DNA of 64,000 nucleotides from Streptomyces sp. HB132 (GTDB lineage Bacteria; Actinomycetota; Actinomycetes; Streptomycetales; Streptomycetaceae), in NCBI RefSeq assembly GCF_016909575.1, contig NZ_JAFBGA010000014.1, positions 114,567 through 178,566 of the forward strand, written 5' to 3'. The notes beneath the pieces are model-generated. The model saw nothing but the letters and a program-made list of their open reading frames with translations, made no database searches and had not been told where the DNA came from. Position 1 is the stretch's first letter, and every line of letters starts with the position of its first letter. Both the position numbers and the translations under genes were made by a program. Positions 16,955 through 25,484 of the stretch are shown here, piece by piece.

Positions 16955-17547
16955 AAAGTCCTGCCGCTTCCGGCAGTAATGACCGGAACTCACGGGTCGA
17001 GCGCCTGCGCGCCAGCCGTGCCAAGGACAGCGAGGACAAGACCAAGCGCGCGCTCGATGCAGTGAACGGCCTTCTCCGCTCGGGACGACGCATCACCGTC
17101 AGCCAGGTGGCGCGGGACGCGGCGGTGTCCACGTGGTTCGTCTACAACCAGCCCCAGGTGCACCAGGCCGTTCAGAACGGCATCACCGCCCAGCAAGGGC
17201 AGGTACAGGGCGCCCCCGTTCCAGCGGCGCGACAGGTGTCTCCTGCCGGGCTGCAGACGGACCTCGCCCTGGCGCGTGAAGAAATCAAGGAGCTCAAGAG
17301 GGAACGCGACCGTCTCCAGAACCGGGTCCGGCTCTCTCTCGGTGCCGAGTTGGACGAGGTGGACCGAAACGAGCTGGTCGAACGGGTGCAACAGCTGGAA
17401 CAACGGAACACGGTTCTGAGGCAGGAACTGTCGGAGGCCAGGGACAGGATCCTCGCTCTGGAGGGCCGGCTGCGGGAGACGGAAGACGATCTCACGGCCG
17501 CGCGCGCCGGTCTCCGCCGTGCGATGCGAGCCGTGCCGTCTCAGTAA
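16951..17547 (+). CDS. DUF6262-type coiled-coil protein (TnpC-like)
   Basis: 198 residues. Basic N-terminus, a small helix-turn-helix-like segment (RRITVSQVARDAAVSTWFVYNQP), then a long predicted coiled coil (LALAREEIKELKRERDRLQN; ELVERVQQLEQRNTVLRQEL). Overlaps recombinase B by ATGA and completes the three-gene operon. In Tn554 the equivalent TnpC influences efficiency and orientation of integration; the same role is inferred here. The neighbouring gene is convergent, 34 bp away. Confidence 0.82.
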   Translation: MKSPAASGSNDRNSRVERLRASRAKDSEDKTKRALDAVNGLLRSGRRITVSQVARDAAVSTWFVYNQPQVHQAVQNGITAQQGQVQGAPVPAARQVSPAGLQTDLALAREEIKELKRERDRLQNRVRLSLGAELDEVDRNELVERVQQLEQRNTVLRQELSEARDRILALEGRLRETEDDLTAARAGLRRAMRAVPSQ

Positions 17548-17581
17548 CCCGTGCCGAACCACCACACGGCAGACTGTCCGT

Positions 17582-18934
17582 TCAGAATGGGGGATCGTTG
17601 AAGAGCGAGCCGGTCCAGACAGGTGAGACCGGCGCGGAATCGCGCTGCTGAAGGAGTACGCCGGCGTCGTTGACGCGCCCCAGTTCAATGAGATGGCCGG
17701 CAAGGTCGCTTCTGTTCGCGGGGACGTGCTGTTCGAGAACGGCGACAGCCTCCTCGATGCGTCCGGCGCCGGCGAGCAGCTCGGCGATGTGCGGCGCAGC
17801 GTACGAGGTGCCTCCCTCGGAGTGGGAGCGGGCCTGTGCGACCGCTACGTCGACGCCGGCGCGGGCGGCGATCAGCGGCAACCGTATCCAGTACAGATCC
17901 CAGGCCTCCTCGCGCCCACGGGCGGCGGCGAGAGCGTCAAGGAGCGCCAGGCCGTCCTCGGGACGGCCTTGGTCGAGGCACAGGCTGGCCCACGTATGCA
18001 GGATCCAGTCGTCCCCGTTATGAGCCTCGGCCAGCTCCCGCAGCACATCGACGGCTTCGCCCCCTCGGCCATGCCGTGCCAGGAGCTCCGCCAGTCGCAC
18101 CGTGCCGTGGCACCGGAAGTCCTGCGAGCCGCCCGACTGCCGGTACACGGCGATCGCGCCTTCCACGTCATGTCGCTCCTCCAGCACCTCGGCCAAGCGC
18201 TGCGCAGCGTGACCGTGGCACTCGGTCACCGCGTACGCGCGAAGTTCCTCGATCCGATCGTGTCTCGCCAGCAAGTCGGCCAGCTGATCCCGGTTGTTGA
18301 CGGATGTGATGTGCCGGGTGTGCAGCAGGGCGATCGCTTCGTCGACGCTGCCACTGCGTTCGCGGATCGTGGCAAGCAGCCCGATGGCGCTGTCGGGGTC
18401 CAGGCCGCTGCAGCACCACGGGCTGTCACACTGGTGCTGGTCGGGGATCCGGGCAGCCAGCAGCGCGGCGACGGCTTCGTCCCGGCCTGTTCCTTCGGCG
18501 ATGTCGACCAGAGCGGCGGCAAGAAGCGAGTCCTCGATTCCGGCGCTCAGCCGAGTGATCGCCTCGTCCGTATGCCCGTGCCGGGCCAGCAGGCGCGCGA
18601 AGAACTCCAGCCGGAGTCCTCCCGTACTCGCATACGGGCGGGACAGCGCGATCGCCTCCTCTGCCCGCCCCCAGCTCTCCAGCAGTTCCGCCTGGGTCTG
18701 GGCTGCCGGCCACCAGCCCGTGGCAACGTAGGGAGCGAGCACCTCCAACGCCTGACTTTGCCGACCCTGGTCACCGGTCAGCCGCGCCCATGCCCGCGCG
18801 CAGAACCATTCCCCACAACGGGCCTGGACCTCCACCTCGTCATCGTGGCCGAGCTCAAGAAGCCTGGTGACCAGGAACGGAGGGATGCAGCCGGACAATG
18901 TCCGGGCCTGACGGTCGAGATCGGCAGCGTCCAT
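17582..18934 (-). CDS. TPR-like repeat protein (element cargo)
   Basis: 450-residue soluble protein built almost entirely of short helical repeats of TPR/Sel1 flavour, each with a pattern like LAELLARHGRGGEAVDVLREL or LAELLAGAGRIEEAVAVLEQH. There is a Cys pair (CDSPWCC) near the middle. No signal peptide, membrane segment or catalytic motif. ATG 18934 has AAGGTG upstream. It lies inside the mobile element but on the opposite strand to the recombinases, so it is cargo with its own promoter. Function unknown; repeats suggest protein binding. Long TPR proteins with this look are widespread in Streptomyces. Confidence 0.82.
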   Translation of the reverse strand: MDAADLDRQARTLSGCIPPFLVTRLLELGHDDEVEVQARCGEWFCARAWARLTGDQGRQSQALEVLAPYVATGWWPAAQTQAELLESWGRAEEAIALSRPYASTGGLRLEFFARLLARHGHTDEAITRLSAGIEDSLLAAALVDIAEGTGRDEAVAALLAARIPDQHQCDSPWCCSGLDPDSAIGLLATIRERSGSVDEAIALLHTRHITSVNNRDQLADLLARHDRIEELRAYAVTECHGHAAQRLAEVLEERHDVEGAIAVYRQSGGSQDFRCHGTVRLAELLARHGRGGEAVDVLRELAEAHNGDDWILHTWASLCLDQGRPEDGLALLDALAAARGREEAWDLYWIRLPLIAARAGVDVAVAQARSHSEGGTSYAAPHIAELLAGAGRIEEAVAVLEQHVPANRSDLAGHLIELGRVNDAGVLLQQRDSAPVSPVWTGSLFNDPPF

Positions 18935-19008
18935 GATTGCGCACCTTAACCACCCGGTCCGACAGGAACCCCGCAGCCCACGGGGCCAGGACAGTCATCG
19001 GGATGCTG

Positions 19009-19779
19009 TCAGCCCTGGCACTGCTTCAGCATCGTCGCCCTATCTGCCGTTGTCACCGGGAGCTCGTACTTGTCGGCGACCTGAGCGAACCGCACCACGT
19101 AAGAGCACCGAATTCTCTTGTTCGGCGGCAACCAGGACGCAGGCCCCGAGTCACGCTTCGCCGAGTTGGCGCGCCCCTCGACAGGAAGCAGATTGAGCAC
19201 GTCGTTCGCCAGTTGCTTGCGCTTGCTCTCCGGCCATCGGGCGGCGCCCATCTGCCAGCTGTAGGAGAGAGGAACCACGTGGTCTATCTGCACCTCGGTG
19301 GCCTTCGCCTTCTTCCAAGCGATGTCCTTGCCGGTGTACGGGTCATACAGGTCCATCGCAACAACCACGCAGTCGGAACCTGAACGGAACTGCACGTGCC
19401 GCCCATGGAGTTTCAACAAGTCGTTCCGCGTGTCACAACCATTTCTCGCCAGCGGAACCCCGTCCGCCGTGTCCATCCACGCATAGCCGAACTCGTCCCT
19501 TTCGTAGCCCGTCTTCGGTCCACGACCCTTTGTGGCAAGTCCTTGGATGAGCTTGCGTGCGTTGACCTTGTCCGCTTCCGACGTGAGCGCGGCGAGCCCC
19601 GGCTTCGTCCCGTCGGGATTCGTCATCGGGCTCACCGCCTGGCCGGCAGCTGTGTCCGGTCCGGGTCCTGCGGAGCTTCCACCCGGCTCCAGGCCATCAC
19701 AGCCCGTAAGGAGAGCGGCGGCAACGGCAACCGTAAGGAAGGCCCCCTTCCTACGAGTCGACAAGGTCCTGTGACTCAT
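19009..19779 (-). CDS. HNH (DUF1524) nuclease lipoprotein, intact copy on element
   Basis: 256 residues. Signal peptide with lipobox LLTGC (about residue 27), then the DUF1524 order: GPKTGYERDEFGYAW, NGCDTRND, DLYDPYTGKDIAW, active site VQIDHVVPLSYSW, ANDVLNL, PASWLPPN. Likely a membrane-anchored, extracytoplasmic nuclease. It is a divergent homologue of the gene split by the element, lies in the same orientation, and sits 82 bp inside the right end. ATG 19779 has GAGAGG upstream. Around the conserved NGCDTRN motif its bases differ from the target (ACGCGGAA instead of ACCCGCGA), so it lacks the insertion core. It may replace the function of the broken gene (inference). Confidence 0.88.
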   Translation of the reverse strand: MSHRTLSTRRKGAFLTVAVAAALLTGCDGLEPGGSSAGPGPDTAAGQAVSPMTNPDGTKPGLAALTSEADKVNARKLIQGLATKGRGPKTGYERDEFGYAWMDTADGVPLARNGCDTRNDLLKLHGRHVQFRSGSDCVVVAMDLYDPYTGKDIAWKKAKATEVQIDHVVPLSYSWQMGAARWPESKRKQLANDVLNLLPVEGRANSAKRDSGPASWLPPNKRIRCSYVVRFAQVADKYELPVTTADRATMLKQCQG

Positions 19780-19848
19780 GTGCCTCTCGCTACGCACAGC
19801 CGACCACACCCTGCATACGCTGCGAGAACAGTCCCATCGCAGCGCGAA

Positions 19849-19867
19849 GCATAGAGATAACGCGGGT
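19849..19867 (-). repeat. Right end of element: inverted terminal motif plus core
   Basis: Complement of 19849-19861 reads GTTATCTCTATGC, matching the left-end GTTATCTGCATGC at 11 of 13 positions in inverted orientation. CGCGGGT follows at 19861-19867 and rejoins the host gene. Confidence 0.75.
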
Positions 19868-20131
19868 GCCGCAGCCGTTGCGGTCGGTGTCGACCCATGC
19901 AGATCCGAACTCGTCACGGTCGTAACCGGTCTTCGGGGCCCGGCCCTTGACCGTGAGGCCCTCGGCCGCCTGCAGCGCGCTGCCGCCGGGCGCCGGTGCC
20001 GCCTCGGAACGCGTGGGGTCCGGCAGTTCGTCGAGGGAGTCGCACCCGGTCAGGGCCAGAGAACCCGTCAGGGCCACGGTCACCAGGGCGAGGAGGCGGT
20101 TTCGGGGGCTCGCTGCGTCGATAGGCTTCAC
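19861..20131 (-). pseudogene. 5' part of the split HNH (DUF1524) lipoprotein gene
   Basis: Encodes a signal peptide with lipobox LALTGC, a short Pro/Ala linker and the start of the nuclease (VKGRAPKTGYDRDEFGSAWV, then DRNGCGTR), at which point the reading frame runs into unrelated element sequence (VISMLRAAMG...). The rest of the gene is at 13037-13510. I start it at GTG 20131 (VKPIDAASPR...); an ATG at 20164 is possible. The host promoter is retained upstream, so a short secreted peptide may still be made. There is nothing recognisable between this gene and the one ending at 20241. Confidence 0.88.
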
Positions 20132-20240
20132 AGCGGACCAGATTAGGCGCAGGTCCGGCACCACGGCACGGGTGTCTCCACCCGTCGCGACCCGGCCGGC
20201 CCGTCCCTTCCCGCTCCGGCGTCCCCGCGGCCCCGTCGGC

Positions 20241-21107
20241 TCACACCTTCCCGATGCCCAGCGTCGTCTCGGACGGGAGCAGCCCCGAGCCGATCACGTC
20301 CACCCACAGCGGTCCCAGCAACTCCACGAGCCGGTCCCGCTCCCCGGGACCGAGCGCCCGCCAGGGCTCCGCCGCACTCTCGTCCGTACGTCGTTCCACC
20401 TCCGCGCGCAGCGCGCGGCCCGCGAGCGTGGCCGCCCCGTCCTCCTCCAGCAGCCCCCTCGCGGCCAGCCGGGCACGGGCCGACTCCCACTCCTCGCCGC
20501 TCCAGCCCCGGCTCGCGAACACCTCCGGTCGGGCGGCGCCGACGGCCGCGAAGGAGACCAGCGACTCCACCGGGTCGAGGCCCGCCGCGACAAGCGCCGC
20601 CACATGACCGTCCCCCCGGTGCTCCCGCAGGATCGTCGCCGCGTGCCAGAGCGCCAGGTGCGGCGCCTCGGGCCAGGGCAGGGCGGCAACGGCCCCGGCG
20701 AGGGGCCGCCCGGTCACGTCCGCCGCCGACGCCGCCCGCCGGGCCAGCTCCGCGGCCTCGGCCAGCTCGGGGCCGTGCACCCGGTCCCCGAACAGCGCCC
20801 GGTACGCCCGGTCCACCGCTTTCGCCCTGGCCCCGAGCACCGCGTCCGGGGAGGCCACGGACCAGACGGCCGGCACGTACGCGTCGATCATCCGAGGGCT
20901 GAAGCTGTGAAATGTCCCGGCCACCCGGTCCGCGCCCACCGCCCCGAGCGGCGCGGCACGCCAGGCGAAGTAGCTCGGCCACCGCTCGTCCGTGGCGTAT
21001 CCCAGCGCGGCGGCCTCCTCGAAGGTCTCCGGCGCGTAGTACACGACGGCGTGCAAGGGCTCCAGCAGGTGCCACATCTGACGCACGCGACCCCATTCGT
21101 CGGACAT
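20241..21107 (-). CDS. SCO6745-family protein
   Basis: 288 residues. Resembles the actinobacterial SCO6745 family, helical proteins of unknown activity with the pattern WHLLEPLHAVVYYAPE near the N-terminus, then YFAWRAAPLGAVGADRVAGTF, SPRMIDAYVPAVW and a winged-helix-like C-terminal part (RGWSGEEWESARARLAARGL). ATG 21107 is preceded by GGGAGGT. Divergent from a TetR gene with which it shares an intergenic region holding two operator-like palindromes, so it is very likely the TetR target. Confidence 0.8.
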   Translation of the reverse strand: MSDEWGRVRQMWHLLEPLHAVVYYAPETFEEAAALGYATDERWPSYFAWRAAPLGAVGADRVAGTFHSFSPRMIDAYVPAVWSVASPDAVLGARAKAVDRAYRALFGDRVHGPELAEAAELARRAASAADVTGRPLAGAVAALPWPEAPHLALWHAATILREHRGDGHVAALVAAGLDPVESLVSFAAVGAARPEVFASRGWSGEEWESARARLAARGLLEEDGAATLAGRALRAEVERRTDESAAEPWRALGPGERDRLVELLGPLWVDVIGSGLLPSETTLGIGKV

Positions 21108-21134
21108 CTCCCGACCTCCCGCTCCCCGGTCAAT

Positions 21135-21191
21135 CTTGTCACTGACTAGATGTTCAGAGTGCGCCACTCCCTCGAACTTGTCAATGACTAG
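21135..21191. promoter_or_regulatory. Tandem TetR operators CTTGTCANTGACTAG
   Basis: Two copies of a 15-bp near-palindrome, CTTGTCACTGACTAG (21135-21149) and CTTGTCAATGACTAG (21177-21191), with centres 42 bp apart (about four helical turns). They sit between the divergent SCO6745-like and TetR genes. Confidence 0.8.
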
Positions 21192-21212
21192 ATTCCGCGT
21201 ACCGTACGCCCT

Positions 21213-21794
21213 ATGACCAGCGAACGCGCCTACCACCACGGTGACCTGCGAAGGGCCCTGCTCACCGCCGCCCTCGACGTCATCACCCAGGACGGCCCGG
21301 ACACCCTGTCCCTGCGCGACCTGGCACGCCGCGCGGGCGTCTCGCACGCCGCACCGGCCCATCACTTCAAGGACCGCACCGGCCTGCTCACCGCCGTGGC
21401 CGCCGAGGGCTACGGCCTGTTCGCCGACGCCCTGGCCGGCGCCCCGGACCTACGGGAGCGCGGCGTCGCCTACGTGCGCTTCGCCGCAGAGCACCCCGCG
21501 CACTTCCAGGTCATGTTCCGCCCCGAACTGCACCGCGCCCAGGACGTGGCCCTGCTCGCCGCGAAGGACCGCGCCACCGAAGAACTGCGCGCGGGTGTCG
21601 ACGGACTCCCCGGCACGGGCGACGACAACGCCAGGACGGCCGGCATCGCGGCCTGGTCCCTCGCCCACGGCTTCGCCACCCTGCTGCTCACCGGCAATCT
21701 GGACGGGCCCGTCGACGGCCGGGACCCCGCGGAGTTGTTCCGGTCCGTCGCCGGATTCCTCTCCAGCCCTCCTACGACCCCAGAATCGTCGTGA
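21213..21794 (+). CDS. TetR/AcrR regulator, WHG-type C-terminus
   Basis: 193 residues. N-terminal TetR DNA-binding domain beginning YHHGDLRRALLTAALDVI, recognition region LSLRDLARRAGVSHAAPAHHFKDRTGLL (about 33-60). The ligand-binding half (FAAEHPAHFQVMFRPELH) is typical of the WHG subfamily. Divergent from the SCO6745-like gene; likely represses that gene and itself through the paired palindromes upstream. Its last 23 bp overlap the end of mfd on the other strand. Confidence 0.92.
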   Translation: MTSERAYHHGDLRRALLTAALDVITQDGPDTLSLRDLARRAGVSHAAPAHHFKDRTGLLTAVAAEGYGLFADALAGAPDLRERGVAYVRFAAEHPAHFQVMFRPELHRAQDVALLAAKDRATEELRAGVDGLPGTGDDNARTAGIAAWSLAHGFATLLLTGNLDGPVDGRDPAELFRSVAGFLSSPPTTPESS

Positions 21795-24700
21795 GGAACT
21801 CCCCGGTCCACGACAGGAGTTCGCGCCCCACCACGGGCTTCCCGCCGATCCGGCCGGCCGTCGGCCGAGGCACGAGGATCTGGTGGGCCGCCGGCTTGAA
21901 GATCGTCTTCGGATGGAGCCGCTTCAGCCGCAGCTCCTGCGACTCCCGCAGCTCCACGGGCGCGAAGCGGATGTTCGGCCCCTGCAGCACGATCTCGCCC
22001 ACCCCGCAGGCCCGGGCCAGCATCCGAAGGCCCGCCACCAGCAGGAGGTTCTCCACCGGCTCCGGCAGCTTGCCGTAGCGGTCGGTGAGCTCCTCGCGCA
22101 CCGCCCGGATGTCCTCCTCCGAGTTCGCGGAGGCGATGGCGCGGTACGCCTGCAGCCGCAGCCGCTCCCCCGGCGCGTAGTCGTGCGGGACGTGCGCGTC
22201 GACCGGGAGCTCGATCTTGACCTCCAGCGGCGGCTCCTCCTCGACCCCGCCGTCCACCGCCGCCCGGTAGTCCGCCACCGCCTCGCCGACCATCCGGATG
22301 TACAGGTCGAAGCCGACACCGGCGATGTGCCCCGACTGCTCGCCGCCGAGCAGGTTTCCCGCGCCGCGGATCTCCAGGTCCTTCATCGCCACGTACATGC
22401 CCGCACCCATCTCGGTGTGCTGGGCGATGGTCGCCAGACGCTCGTGCGCGGTCTCCGTCAGCGGCTTCTCCGGCGGGTACAGGAAGTAGGAGTAACCCCG
22501 GTCCCGGCCACGGCCCACACGACCGCGCAGCTGGTGCAGCTGCGAGAGACCGAAGTTATCGCCGCGCTCCACGATCAGCGTGTTGGCGTTGGAGATGTCG
22601 ATGCCGGACTCGACGATCGTCGTGGAGACCAGCACGTCGAACCTCTTCTCCCAGAAGTCGACGACGACCTGCTCCAGCCGGCTCTCCCCCATCTGCCCGT
22701 GCGCCGTCGCGATCCGCGCCTCCGGAACGATCTCGCGCAGCCGCGCCGCGGCCCGGTCGATGGACTCGACCCGGTTGTGGATGTAGAACACCTGGCCCTC
22801 ACGCAGGAGTTCACGCCGCACCGCCGCGCCGATCTGCTTCTCCTCGTACGGGCCGACGAAGGTGAGGACGGGGTGCCGCTCCTCGGGGGGCGTCGTGATC
22901 GTCGACATCTCGCGGATGCCCGTGACGGCCATCTCGAGCGTACGGGGGATGGGCGTCGCCGACATCGTCAGCACGTCCACGTTGGCCCGGAGCTTCTTCA
23001 GCTGCTCCTTGTGCTCGACACCGAAGCGCTGCTCCTCGTCGACGATGACCAGGCCCAGGTCCTTGAACTTCGTCTCCGACGAGAACAGCCGGTGCGTGCC
23101 GATGACCAGGTCCACGGACCCGTCCTTCAGCCCCTCCAGCGTCGCCTTCGACTCGGTGTCCGACTGGAAGCGGCTCAGCGCCCGGACGTTGACGGGGAAC
23201 TGCGCGTACCGCTCGGTGAACGTGCCGAAGTGCTGCTGGACCAGGAGCGTCGTGGGCACCAGCACCGCGACCTGCTTGCCGTCCTGGACCGCCTTGAAGG
23301 CCGCGCGCACCGCGATCTCCGTCTTGCCGTAACCGACGTCGCCGCAGATCAGCCGGTCCATGGGGACGGACTTCTCCATGTCCTCCTTCACCTCGGCGAT
23401 CGTGGACAGCTGGTCGGGGGTCTCCGCGTACGGGAAGGCGTCCTCCAGCTCGCGCTGCCACGGGGTGTCCGGGGCGAAGGCGTGGCCGGGCGCGGCCATC
23501 CGCGCCGAGTACAGCTTGATCAGGTCGGCGGCGATCTCCTTGACCGCCTTCTTGGCGCGCTGCTTGGTCTTCGTCCAGTCGGCGCCCCCGAGCCGGTGCA
23601 GGGTCGGGGCCTCGCCGCCGACGTACTTGGTGACCTGCTCCAGCTGGTCGGTCGGGATGTACAGCCGGTCGCCGGGCTGTCCTCGCTTGGCGGGGGCGTA
23701 CTCGACCAGGAGGTACTCACGGGTCGCGCCCTGCACCGTGCGCTGCACCATCTCGATGTAGCGGCCCACCCCGTGCTGTTCGTGGACGATGTAGTCGCCC
23801 GCCTGGAGGGTCAGCGGATCGACGGACTTACGGCGGCGGGCCGGCATCCGGCCCAGGTCCTTGCTGGCGGTGCGCTGCCCGGTCAGGTCCGTCTCGGTGA
23901 GCACGGCCAGCTTCAGCGCCGGGTCGACGAAGCCGTGGTCGATGGCTCCGCACGAGACGTGGACGAGCGACGGTGTGATCTCGGCCAGGTGCTGGTCGAG
24001 GCGGGCCGGGATGCCCTCGCCCCCCAGCACCTCGACCGTGCGGGAGGCGGGGCCCTGCCCCTCGGTGACGTACACCGTGCGCCAGCCGTCGGCCAGCCAC
24101 CCCTTGGTGTCGGCGAGCGCCCGGGCGGTGTCGCCCCGGTAGGCCTCCGGGGCGTGCATCCCGAGCTTGAGGGTGTCCCCGTCCAGTTCCTCGTCGGCGG
24201 CGAACGGGGAGGTGGACCACCACATCATGCCCAGCTCACGGGCCCGGTCCCGGACATCGGCGATGCCCCACAGGGAGGCCGCGCCGACGTCGATGGGGGC
24301 CACGCCGCCGCCCGCCGTGGCCGCCCAGGACGCCTGGAGGAACTCCTGGCTGGTCGCGACCAGGTCCGCCGCCCGGGTACGCACCCGCTCCGGGTCGCAG
24401 ACCAGCGCCATCGACCCCTTCGGCAGGACGTCGAGCAGCAGCTCCATCTCGTCCACGAGCACCGGGGCCAGCGACTCCATGCCCTCGACGGCGATCCCCT
24501 CGGCGATCTTCCCCAGCAGCTCACCCAGCTCCGGGTGCGCCTCGGCAAGGGCCGCCGCCCGGGTTCGTACGTCCTCGGTGAGCAGCAGCTCGCGGCAGGG
24601 CGGGGCCCACAGCCCGTGTTCGGCGACCTCCAGGGACCGCTGGTCGGCGATCTTGAAATAGCGGATCTCCTCGACGTCGTCGCCCCAGAACTCCACCCGG

Positions 24701-25302
24701 AGGGGGTGTTCCTCGGTCGGCGGGAAGACGTCCAGGATCCCGCCGCGCACGGCGAACTCCCCGCGCTTCTCGACCAGCTCGACGCGGGCGTACGCCGCTG
24801 CCGCGAGCGCGTCCACGACCTCGCCCAGATCGGCGGTCCGCCCGCTGCTCAGCGCGACGGGCTCCAGGTCGCCCAGGCCCTTGACCTGCGGCTGGAGCAC
24901 GGAACGCACAGGTGCGACGACCACGCTGACCGGCCCGGTCTCCGGGTCGTCCTGTCGGGGGTGAGCCAGCCGGCGCAGCACGGCGAGGCGACGGCCCACG
25001 GTGTCCGAGCGGGGTGAGAGCCGCTCGTGGGGCAGGGTCTCCCAGGAGGGGAACTCCGCCACGGTGTCGGGGGGCAGCAGGGTGCGCAGCGCGGCGGCCA
25101 GGTCCTCGGCCTCGCGGCCGGTCGCGGTGACGGCCAGCACGGTGCGCCCGGCCTCGCGGGCCAGCGCGGCCACCGCGAAGGGGCGTGCGGCGGGCGGGCC
25201 GACCAGGTCGACGTGGGCCCGGTGGCCGTCGGATGCGGCCTTCACCGCTTCGGAGAGCGCCGGGTCGGTGACGACGACGTCCAGCAGACCGTGCAGGCTC
25301 AT
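21772..25302 (-). CDS. mfd: Transcription-repair coupling factor Mfd
   Basis: 1176 residues, normal Mfd length. Displaces stalled RNA polymerase and recruits UvrA to DNA lesions. Seen in order: UvrB-like N-terminal domain, RNA polymerase-interaction region (about 550-620), Walker A GDVGYGKTEIA (about 655), DEEQ box VDEEQRFGVEHKE (about 755), TMSATPIPRT, and the helicase C motifs VSTTIVESGIDIS and QLRGRVGRG, followed by the C-terminal inhibitory domain. Start ATG 25302 with GGACGGAA upstream gives MSLHGLLDVV, the usual Streptomyces N-terminus; the frame is open further but lacks homology. Single gene between convergent and divergent neighbours. Confidence 0.97.
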   Translation of the reverse strand: MSLHGLLDVVVTDPALSEAVKAASDGHRAHVDLVGPPAARPFAVAALAREAGRTVLAVTATGREAEDLAAALRTLLPPDTVAEFPSWETLPHERLSPRSDTVGRRLAVLRRLAHPRQDDPETGPVSVVVAPVRSVLQPQVKGLGDLEPVALSSGRTADLGEVVDALAAAAYARVELVEKRGEFAVRGGILDVFPPTEEHPLRVEFWGDDVEEIRYFKIADQRSLEVAEHGLWAPPCRELLLTEDVRTRAAALAEAHPELGELLGKIAEGIAVEGMESLAPVLVDEMELLLDVLPKGSMALVCDPERVRTRAADLVATSQEFLQASWAATAGGGVAPIDVGAASLWGIADVRDRARELGMMWWSTSPFAADEELDGDTLKLGMHAPEAYRGDTARALADTKGWLADGWRTVYVTEGQGPASRTVEVLGGEGIPARLDQHLAEITPSLVHVSCGAIDHGFVDPALKLAVLTETDLTGQRTASKDLGRMPARRRKSVDPLTLQAGDYIVHEQHGVGRYIEMVQRTVQGATREYLLVEYAPAKRGQPGDRLYIPTDQLEQVTKYVGGEAPTLHRLGGADWTKTKQRAKKAVKEIAADLIKLYSARMAAPGHAFAPDTPWQRELEDAFPYAETPDQLSTIAEVKEDMEKSVPMDRLICGDVGYGKTEIAVRAAFKAVQDGKQVAVLVPTTLLVQQHFGTFTERYAQFPVNVRALSRFQSDTESKATLEGLKDGSVDLVIGTHRLFSSETKFKDLGLVIVDEEQRFGVEHKEQLKKLRANVDVLTMSATPIPRTLEMAVTGIREMSTITTPPEERHPVLTFVGPYEEKQIGAAVRRELLREGQVFYIHNRVESIDRAAARLREIVPEARIATAHGQMGESRLEQVVVDFWEKRFDVLVSTTIVESGIDISNANTLIVERGDNFGLSQLHQLRGRVGRGRDRGYSYFLYPPEKPLTETAHERLATIAQHTEMGAGMYVAMKDLEIRGAGNLLGGEQSGHIAGVGFDLYIRMVGEAVADYRAAVDGGVEEEPPLEVKIELPVDAHVPHDYAPGERLRLQAYRAIASANSEEDIRAVREELTDRYGKLPEPVENLLLVAGLRMLARACGVGEIVLQGPNIRFAPVELRESQELRLKRLHPKTIFKPAAHQILVPRPTAGRIGGKPVVGRELLSWTGEFLTTILGS

Positions 25303-25443
25303 GAAGGGTTCCGTCCGGTGGGGCGAGTGAGCAACGCGAAGGACCCGACACGTGGGACGGGCCGGGGTCTCCAGCGTACGACGCCGGTGTGTCACCCGCG
25401 CGAGGGAACGCCGTTGTCCGTACGGCGGCAGCGGGGCTAGCCT

Positions 25444-25462
25444 TAGTCCAGCAGCTAGTCCA
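25444..25462 (+). promoter_or_regulatory. Direct repeat TAGTCCA upstream of toxin-antitoxin pair
   Basis: TAGTCCA at 25444-25450 and 25456-25462, each part of a CTAG-containing stretch, 23 bp before the antitoxin start. A possible autoregulatory operator, weakly supported. Confidence 0.3.
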
Positions 25463-25484
25463 CCCTTGGTCCGAGCGAGGCGTC

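Larger units (their letters stand above)
13504..19867 (+). mobile_element. Tn554-like integrative element with recombinase trio
   Basis: 6.36-kb insertion defined by the split HNH gene. Both junctions carry CGCGGGT (13504-13510 and 19861-19867). Contents: tyrosine recombinase A, tyrosine recombinase B and a DUF6262-like protein in one ATGA-overlapping plus-strand operon, then two minus-strand cargo genes (TPR-like protein; intact HNH lipoprotein). The trio and its sizes (372, 733 and 198 residues) resemble TnpA/TnpB/TnpC of Tn554. Whether the 7 bp are a target duplication or a recombination core cannot be decided here. No replication or conjugation genes are present, so it moves by site-specific recombination only, or is mobilised by others. 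Confidence 0.87.

Noticed and set aside
21241..25017. A 1258-codon open frame on the plus strand opposite mfd
   Set aside because: Low-complexity Arg/Leu/His/Asp-rich antisense frame caused by high GC; mfd on the other strand has full helicase motifs.
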